NCBI GenBank assembly: GCA_013152085.1
Contig: JAADHC010000074.1
Location: 1-59,436, forward strand
Source of the DNA: Chlorobiota bacterium
GTDB taxonomy: Bacteria; Bacteroidota; Bacteroidia; Bacteroidales; VadinHA17
Reading direction: 5' to 3'
DNA: 59,436 nucleotides
Below are positions 54,861 to 59,436 of this stretch, piece after piece. A model generated the notes under the pieces. It was not told the DNA's origin. It ran no database searches and saw nothing but the letters and a program-made list of their open reading frames with translations. Made by a program: the position numbers and the translations under genes. The first letter of the stretch is position 1; each line of letters starts with the position of its first letter.

Positions 54861-55477
54861 AAGTATCCAAAAGGAGTATAACCATACTGGCATTTGCATT
54901 GGCAGCAGTACCAGGATTTTCGCAAAACAATGATGAATTCCTGGAAGCATTTAAACAAAGCTATTCGATTGAAAGCGCCGGTAATTTCAGCGGGGCTGCT
55001 GAAGTGTTGAAAAAGGTGTATAAAGAGGATTCATATGCCCTGAATCTGCGCCTTGGATGGCTTGGTTATGAAGCAGGGCAGTTTATGGAGTCACAAAGCT
55101 ATTATAACAAGGCAATATCTCTTTATCCGATGTCGGTTGAGGCAAGGCTGGGTGTAGTTCTTCCGGCTGCAGCCATGGGAAACTGGGATTTTGTCATTAC
55201 CCAATATGAAAAAATTCTTGAAATATCTCCCAACCAGTCCGTTGCCCTTTATCGGTTGGGTGCCATCTATTACGGACGCCAGGATTATGAAAAAGCATTT
55301 AATTACCTTGAAAAGGTTATAAACCTTTATCCTTTTGATTATGATTCTGTGGTGTTGTTTGCCTGGACCAATTTTCACCTAAAAAAATTCCGTGAGGCAA
55401 AAGTGCTTTTCTACCAGGCACTTTACCGTAAGCCAGATGATACCAGTGCGCTGGAAGGATTAAAACTGATTCAATAA
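54848..55477 (+). CDS. Periplasmic TPR protein
   Basis: 209 residues with a signal peptide (ILAFALAAVPGFSQ) and at least four TPR-like repeats: AEVLKKVYKEDSYALNLRLGW, SYYNKAISLYPMSVEARLG, YEKILEISPNQSVALYRLG and FNYLEKVINLYPFDYDSVVL. TPRs bind partner proteins. It resembles the N-terminal part of the preceding gene and is the last complete gene of the cluster. The stop overlaps the start of a GH16 relic. Confidence 0.85.
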   Translation: MEFLKVSKRSITILAFALAAVPGFSQNNDEFLEAFKQSYSIESAGNFSGAAEVLKKVYKEDSYALNLRLGWLGYEAGQFMESQSYYNKAISLYPMSVEARLGVVLPAAAMGNWDFVITQYEKILEISPNQSVALYRLGAIYYGRQDYEKAFNYLEKVINLYPFDYDSVVLFAWTNFHLKKFREAKVLFYQALYRKPDDTSALEGLKLIQ

Positions 55478-55647
55478 GTACAAAAAGAAAAAACCCCGTC
55501 GGTTCCTTTTATTTATTAATGTTCTCTATAACCTTTGCCTTTCTGTTTTCGGCATGTTGTAAACGGGGAGATAAACAGGGAATTGATAATGCAATATTCC
55601 CACAGTCGACGGTAGTGGACTGGGTACGGGTTTACCAGAAGGAATAA
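55474..55647 (+). pseudogene. Remnant of a GH16-type glucanase: signal peptide joined to the C-terminal tail
   Basis: The open frame reads a lysine-rich start, a hydrophobic stretch and lipobox-like FLFSACC, then after about a dozen residues FPQSTVVDWVRVYQKE and a stop. The VDWVRVY ending is the hallmark of GH16 beta-glucanase C-termini, but the whole catalytic domain is missing, so an internal in-frame deletion is the simplest explanation. In frame, the signal extends back to 55474, where the codon is ATA instead of ATG; the first ATG is at 55519 and would encode 42 residues. Unlikely to be functional as an enzyme; possibly still exported. Confidence 0.65.
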
Positions 55648-55666
55648 CTCCGGGTTATTCCCGGAT

Positions 55667-56128
55667 TCAAAGCTCCCTGTGAATATATTTGGAATAATCT
55701 TTACGCGTGGGTATGTAATCCGAGTCAAATAACGGTGAAGAAATAATAAAGTCGGCTGTAGAACGGTTATTTGCTACGGGGATATTGTATAAAACAGCAA
55801 TCCTTAGCAGTGCTTTCACATCTACGTCATGTGGTTGCGGCTGCATGGGATCCCACAGAAAGATCAACAGATCAATCTTCTCTTCGGCAATCATGGCTCC
55901 CAGTTGCTGGTCTCCGCCCAACGGGCCTGATTTCAGCAGTTTGATATTTACCTCGTTTTTTTTGCCGGACCCAACATGATGATCAAAGAATCCTTTGATC
56001 ATTCGTCCGGTAGTTCCCGTACAAACCAACCGGTGTGTTTCCAGCTTTTCCCGGTTGAAGTCGATCCATTCGAGCAGGTCTTTTTTCCGGTTATCATGGG
56101 CTACAAGGCCAATGGTTTTTATTTTCAT
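55667..56128 (-). CDS. mgsA: Methylglyoxal synthase
   Basis: Converts dihydroxyacetone phosphate to methylglyoxal and phosphate, a bypass of lower glycolysis. 153 residues, the usual length. IGLVAHDNRKKDLLEW starts the fold with His11 and Asp12; GPLGGDQQLGA holds catalytic Asp73; LWDPMQPQPHDVDVKALLRI contains Asp93, His100 and Asp101; and TADFIISSPLF ends the domain. Alone on the minus strand, beside two carbohydrate-enzyme relics. Confidence 0.96.
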   Translation of the reverse strand: MKIKTIGLVAHDNRKKDLLEWIDFNREKLETHRLVCTGTTGRMIKGFFDHHVGSGKKNEVNIKLLKSGPLGGDQQLGAMIAEEKIDLLIFLWDPMQPQPHDVDVKALLRIAVLYNIPVANNRSTADFIISSPLFDSDYIPTRKDYSKYIHREL

Positions 56129-56365
56129 TTTTTATGTTTTTGACTTCTGCAAAGATGATGAATTCCTGTAATATAAAGTTAAAACTATCTTCTTGAAATT
56201 ACTGCAGGGGACAGTAGGTTTATGACAAAATCGTTTTAAACGACAAGTTTCCTTACTATAGAATTATATATATTTAAATATATTTTATAATACATATAAT
56301 ATTATTACTGAAAATCTTTTGTTGCGAACAATACCAAACAAAAGCTGAATACGGAAACCGTCGGG

Positions 56366-56755
56366 TTATTTCTTTTTTTTCCGGTCGGCCGTGAGTGAAA
56401 GTGTGCCTTCGGAATAGGTAATGGTTCCTTTAATGGATTTCCTGGTGTAGGTTCCTTCAAAGGATATTTCGGCACCTTCAACAAATGCCTTAAAGGAGAG
56501 AGATCCGTCACCTACCTTAATATCATACAAATCTATGCTGTAGTCTTCGGAAAAAACAAGTGCTCCCTTGTAAGTTCCTTTTTCTTTTTTAATGACAAGA
56601 TCTCCTGCTTCGTAGCCGTAAGGAGCATTGGCGACATTGTAATGCCAGGTCCCCGCCGGGCTTTTCTTTTTTGTTTCAGCAGAAACGGTAAGACCTGAAA
56701 CGAGAGTGAAAATAACCAACAGGGTTAAAGTAAAGACTTGTTTTTTCATTTTCAT
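56366..56755 (-). CDS. Secreted beta-rich small protein, unknown function
   Basis: 129 residues with a signal peptide (KQVFTLTLLVIFTLVSGLTVSAET; residues 1-26). The mature part is a short beta-strand protein with KSPAGTWHYNVANAPYGYEAGDL and GTYTRKSIKGTITYSEGTLSLTADRKKK, possibly a single eight-stranded sandwich or lipocalin-like barrel. Two starts are possible (56755 or 56749). No known function; related small proteins occur widely in Bacteroidota. Confidence 0.7.
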   Translation of the reverse strand: MKMKKQVFTLTLLVIFTLVSGLTVSAETKKKSPAGTWHYNVANAPYGYEAGDLVIKKEKGTYKGALVFSEDYSIDLYDIKVGDGSLSFKAFVEGAEISFEGTYTRKSIKGTITYSEGTLSLTADRKKKK

Positions 56756-56847
56756 ACGGGTTTTGGGTTAACACTGGAAAAATTACGGACTTATATGATT
56801 ATTTTATTTTCTATCCTGTAAAGATTATAAAAATAATGTTTCAATAA

Positions 56848-57126
56848 GAAAAAAACGTAAATTTATATTGTATTCGCCAAAAGAACAATGCGAAAGATTT
56901 AAAAGCCTGGCAGGCAACAGGGAAGGATGTTCATTCGGTTATTGCAGATCCGTTTTTTACAGATCCTTATGCAGGGGATTATAATATTGCACGTCTGCGG
57001 AATGTACGTAAAATAGCTTTTATTCCTTTTGATTATACCAAAGCCGGAGTTTACGGTTATGCTCTATGGAAAAAGAAAGCGCAACTTTCACCGGGAGTAA
57101 TAAAAGAGTTCGAAAAGCTATTCTGA
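56848..57126 (+). pseudogene. C-terminal remnant of a right-handed beta-helix polysaccharide enzyme
   Basis: Reading frame ending in TGA at 57124-57126 encodes about 92 residues without an obvious start. It contains NLYCIRQKNNAKDLKAWQ, then HSVIADPFFTDPYAGDY and FIPFDYTKAGVYG, a pattern typical of the C-terminus of right-handed parallel beta-helix (pectate lyase-like) proteins from Bacteroidota. The upstream helix and catalytic region are gone. The 3' end overlaps the stop of the PaaI gene by 9 bases, so this is a decayed leftover on the opposite strand. Confidence 0.65.
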
Positions 57127-57672
57127 TTTGAGTTTTTCAAGGATTTCCCGTATGGGATAACCCTGCGCCAGCAGTTTCCTGTATTTTTCGAATGCCAGCA
57201 ATCCCGGAGGTTGTTCTTTTAATATTACAGTGTCAACGGAAAGATAAGTACCGCGTGCATATGCATAAACCGTTTGTGAATCATCAGAAATCCACCCTTC
57301 GGTAATTACTTTCCGTGATACAATCTTTGTAATCCGGCTGGCACAAAACATTGTTTTTCCTGTTTCCACGGCCTTTTTATAAGATACTTCAAGATTTACG
57401 GCCATCAGGTATATTCCCTGCCAGATACCACACGACCCCATGCACTCATCCAACAGGGTAGCCAGGAAGCCGCCATGACAATAGCCGGGAGGGCCGGTTG
57501 TTTCTTTTCCTCCTGAAAAATTCCAGACAACAACCTGTTCTTTTTCAATGAAAAAGGGATCGATAATAATCCCTTCCCTGCTTTGCCGGGTAAGCCAGGC
57601 CGAAAAGAATGCCGGCAGGGGAAGACCTGTTTTGTCAAGACCGGAAAACGGCAGTTCAATGGGTACTTTCAT
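57118..57672 (-). CDS. PaaI-type hotdog-fold thioesterase
   Basis: 184 residues from the ATG at 57672, chosen over a long 5' extension that overlaps the divergent pepT and has no homology. The hotdog motif is YCHGGFLATLLDECMGSCG (His, Gly and acidic residues) with LEVSYKKAVETGKTMFC later. Members hydrolyse acyl-CoA, often phenylacetyl- or 4-hydroxybenzoyl-CoA types; the true substrate here is unknown. Divergent from pepT across 82 bases. Confidence 0.82.
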   Translation of the reverse strand: MKVPIELPFSGLDKTGLPLPAFFSAWLTRQSREGIIIDPFFIEKEQVVVWNFSGGKETTGPPGYCHGGFLATLLDECMGSCGIWQGIYLMAVNLEVSYKKAVETGKTMFCASRITKIVSRKVITEGWISDDSQTVYAYARGTYLSVDTVILKEQPPGLLAFEKYRKLLAQGYPIREILEKLKSE

Positions 57673-57754
57673 GTGAAAAAAATTTGTGTGAAGATAATGA
57701 TTGCTCACGACAACAAACAGGAAATGCGCTATCTTTACAACAAAGGATGAAAAG

Positions 57755-58990
57755 ATGAAAACATTGCTTGATCGCTTTTTCCGGTATGTAAAAATTGATA
57801 CGCAAAGTGATGAAAACAGCAGTACCTGCCCCAGCACGGAAAAACAACTGGTTCTGGCACGGATGCTGACAGAAGAGATGAAAGCGCTGGGGATGAAAGA
57901 TGTAAGACTTGATAAAAACGGTTATGTAATGGGAACGTTATCTCCGAATGACGGCAAGAAACTTCCCGTAATCGGATTCATCGCACACATGGATACCAGT
58001 CCTGATTTTTTGGGCACCGGGGTAAATCCGGTAATATACAGGAAATATCCGGGGGGAGATATTGTGCTGAACCGTAAGAAAAAAGTGATCCTTTCTCCGG
58101 CGGATTTTCCGGAGCTGCTGAAATACAAAGGGCAGGATATTATTACTACCGATGGAAACACATTGCTGGGGGCAGATGATAAAGCGGGTATCGCTGAAAT
58201 TCTTACGGCGATTGAATACCTGACAAAACATCCTGAAATCAAACACGGAACCATCCGTGTCGGTTTTACCCCTGATGAGGAGATAGGCAGGGGTGCTGAC
58301 CGGTTTGACGTAAAAAGATTTAATGCTGATTTTGCTTTCACGGTGGATGGTGGTGAGATCGGGGAGCTGGAGTTTGAAAATTTCAATGCCGCCCTTGCAA
58401 CGGTGGAGTTTGCAGGGCGGAATGTGCATCCCGGTACGGCAAAGGATAAAATGATCAATGCGATGCATCTGGCGATGGAATTTAATGCCCTGCTACCGGT
58501 AAATGAACGTCCCGAGCATACCGAAGGATACGAAGGTTTTTATCACCTTATTGATATGGAAGGGAATGTGGAACATGCTATCCTGCGATACCTGGTCCGG
58601 GATCATAGTAAACAGCGGTTTATGGATAGAAAAAGGTATCTGGAACAAAGTGCAGGTTTGTTACGGGTAAAATACGGTTCGGATAAAATTAAAGTTCAGA
58701 TCAGGGATCAGTATTACAATATGCGGGAAAAGATCCAACCGGTGATGCATGTTGTAAAACTTGCCGAACAAAGCATGATTGCCCGGAAAGTGAAACCGAT
58801 TGTTAAGCCTATCCGTGGTGGCACGGACGGGGCACGGCTTTCCTATATGGGCCTGCCCACACCGAATCTTTTTACAGGCGGACATAATTTCCATGGAAGA
58901 TTTGAATTTATTCCTGTACAATCTATGGTAAAGGCTGTTGAAGTCATCGTAGACCTGATTGCCCGCATAGCTGTTAATAGTAAGGAATAG
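57755..58990 (+). CDS. pepT: Tripeptidase T
   Basis: Cytosolic M20B aminotripeptidase that frees amino acids from tripeptides. 411 residues from ATG at 57755, close to the 408 of E. coli PepT; a TTG-initiated longer frame is rejected. KIDTQSDENSST opens the family; HMDTSPDF has a metal His and Asp; GADDKAGIAEIL the bridging Asp; PDEEIGRG the catalytic and metal Glu pair; TVDGGEIGELEFENFNA another; and GGHNFHGRFEFIP the last metal His. All key residues are present. Confidence 0.96.
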   Translation: MKTLLDRFFRYVKIDTQSDENSSTCPSTEKQLVLARMLTEEMKALGMKDVRLDKNGYVMGTLSPNDGKKLPVIGFIAHMDTSPDFLGTGVNPVIYRKYPGGDIVLNRKKKVILSPADFPELLKYKGQDIITTDGNTLLGADDKAGIAEILTAIEYLTKHPEIKHGTIRVGFTPDEEIGRGADRFDVKRFNADFAFTVDGGEIGELEFENFNAALATVEFAGRNVHPGTAKDKMINAMHLAMEFNALLPVNERPEHTEGYEGFYHLIDMEGNVEHAILRYLVRDHSKQRFMDRKRYLEQSAGLLRVKYGSDKIKVQIRDQYYNMREKIQPVMHVVKLAEQSMIARKVKPIVKPIRGGTDGARLSYMGLPTPNLFTGGHNFHGRFEFIPVQSMVKAVEVIVDLIARIAVNSKE

Positions 58991-59016
58991 TTCCTTTCCT
59001 TTTTCCCGGAAATTCT

Positions 59017-59024
59017 TATTTTTG
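59017..59024 (+). promoter_or_regulatory. Candidate -7 element upstream of the tRNA-Val copies
   Basis: TATTTTTG matches TAnnTTTG and sits 43 bases before the partial tRNA copy. It lies left of the duplicated segment, so it occurs once; the intact tRNA at 59230 would be reached only through the partial copy and insertion. Confidence 0.35.
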
Positions 59025-59067
59025 TGCGGCATAAGAATAATACTATCGGTCTTTGAATTATTTTTAT

Positions 59068-59192
59068 GGGATATTAGCTCAGTTGGTGCCGAAAAAACAG
59101 AAATCTTTGATTTCATATTTTTTCGAGCATCCTCGAAACAGAAACGAAATCTTTGATTTGATTTCGACTGTTTCGGGATTTAGAGCGCATGC
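59068..59192 (+). pseudogene. Partial tRNA-Val copy split by an insertion in its D-loop
   Basis: 59068-59087 equals the first 20 bases of the intact tRNA-Val; after 91 inserted bases, 59179-59192 equals the next tRNA bases up to GCATGC in the anticodon stem, where the copy stops and the second repeat begins. The acceptor 3' half and T-arm are missing, so it cannot make a tRNA. Confidence 0.8.
59088..59178. mobile_element. 91-bp palindromic insertion in the partial tRNA (possible mini mobile element)
   Basis: Ends are imperfect inverted repeats (CCGAAAAAACAG at 59089-59100 against CTGTTTCGG at 59168-59176). The centre holds a perfect TTTCGAG/CTCGAAA hairpin (59121-59138), and a perfect 14-base direct repeat GAAATCTTTGATTT lies at 59100-59113 and 59146-59159. 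It has no coding capacity. Structure is seen; mobility is inferred. Confidence 0.45.
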
Positions 59193-59229
59193 ATAAGAAT
59201 AATATTATCGGTCTTTGAATTATTTTTAA

Positions 59230-59304
59230 GGGATATTAGCTCAGTTGGTTTAGAGCGCATGCTTGACAGGCATGAGGTCACTGGTTCGAATCCAGTATAT
59301 CCCA
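59230..59304 (+). tRNA. tRNA-Val (anticodon GAC)
   Basis: Complete cloverleaf: acceptor GGGATAT/ATATCCC with discriminator A at 59304; D-arm GCTC/GAGC with AGTTGG loop; anticodon stem CATGC/GCATG with loop TTGACAG giving anticodon GAC; T-arm ACTGG/CCAGT with TTCGAAT loop. CCA is not encoded. Confidence 0.96.
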
Positions 59305-59305
59305 C

Positions 59306-59428
59306 AAACCAACAAAGCCCACCGCATTAGCGGTGCGGCTTTTCTTTTTTGCAGCCGGTCAAACTTGTTTGGCAAAGGCGGGAAAAAAGAAAAGGCGAAG
59401 TTGCCGGAGGCAATGGCTTTGTTGGTTT
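59306..59428. repeat. Large inverted repeat downstream of tRNA-Val
   Basis: AAACCAACAAAGCC (59306-59319) and its exact complement (59415-59428) bound a region in which CTTTTCTTTTTT (59339-59350) is also mirrored by AAAAAAGAAAAG further right. Each arm carries its own small hairpin, so two terminator-like units face each other. Confidence 0.65.
59314..59350 (+). terminator. Rho-independent terminator of tRNA-Val
   Basis: AAAGCC plus CACCGC, loop ATTA, GCGGTG, one bulged C, GGCTTT: a twelve-pair stem followed by a T-rich tail, starting 10 bases after the tRNA. Confidence 0.85.
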
Positions 59429-59436
59429 AAGACCCC

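Larger units (their letters stand above)
59029..59249 (+). repeat. Near-identical 59-bp direct repeat carrying the 5' end of tRNA-Val
   Basis: 59029-59087 and 59191-59249 match with only two base differences. Each contains the 42-44 bases before the tRNA and the first 20 tRNA bases. The offset is 162 bases. Confidence 0.85.

Noticed and set aside
56210-56310. AT-rich stretch with TCGTTT/AAACGA palindrome between mgsA and the small secreted protein gene
   Set aside because: Short and low-complexity; not enough to call an operator or origin.
57673-57837. N-terminal extension of the PaaI thioesterase
   Set aside because: It overlaps the start of pepT on the other strand and has no family similarity; the hotdog domain begins after the ATG ending at 57672.
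57922-58468. Long minus-strand open frames opposite pepT
   Set aside because: Antisense shadows of a well-supported gene; no domain signature.

Overview
The window is a chromosomal segment of a Bacteroidota bacterium, most likely of order Bacteroidales. The evidence is: many TAnnTTTG-type -7 promoter elements, some with a TTTG element 18-20 bases upstream (the phylum's sigma-ABfr signature); few strong Shine-Dalgarno sequences; a GH95 fucosidase, M16 zinc protease lipoprotein and Ig-like lipoprotein of Bacteroidota type; a SiaB-family protein; and a PPi-type phosphofructokinase. The last, together with a DUF134/NifX pair, suggests an anaerobic or fermentative life. No rRNA, phage, transposase or CRISPR array was seen. 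Genus cannot be told from the sequence alone.

Layout. 1-8.5 kb: rpiB, a very large protein joining a glycosyltransferase to a C-terminal phosphodiester-glycosidase (NAGPA-like) domain, hemW, a second related glycosyltransferase, and a membrane-anchored coiled-coil protein. 8.6-13.7 kb: an ABCG-like ABC transporter with an N-terminal TerB-like region, preceded by two paralogous lipoproteins of unknown function. 13.7-19.4 kb: dnaG, a SIRT5-like sirtuin, comF, a DUF134 regulator with a NifX-like protein, and a SiaB-family protein. 19.6-28.8 kb: a GH95 alpha-L-fucosidase and a tetR-tolC-adaptor-RND efflux operon with a palindromic operator candidate inside its promoter. 28.8-31.8 kb: ispD, a DUF2461 protein, a small membrane protein and a ROK kinase.

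32.2-38.2 kb: a minus-strand amino-sugar-like operon (MFS importer, ROK kinase, CBM9-like protein, PPi-type phosphofructokinase, PIG-L deacetylase, SIS-domain protein). The PIG-L and SIS proteins could replace NagA and NagB. 38.3-44.4 kb: an orphan TrpF-like protein, an SGNH hydrolase, an M16 protease and an Ig-like lipoprotein. 44.5-48.4 kb: lgt, an ECF sigma/anti-sigma/lipoprotein operon, and a small AraC-type regulator.

48.6-55.5 kb is the most unusual part: six closely packed plus-strand genes encoding a PqqD-like protein, an ATP-grasp ligase, a DAP-decarboxylase-like PLP enzyme, a urea-transporter-fold protein fused to an M23 peptidase, a TPR/outer-membrane-barrel protein and a TPR protein. 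I know of no characterised system with this composition. It is followed by two decayed carbohydrate-enzyme remnants (a GH16 C-terminus and a beta-helix C-terminus) around mgsA. The window ends with a PaaI-type thioesterase, pepT, and a tRNA-Val preceded by a partial copy of itself that is broken by a 91-bp palindromic insertion.
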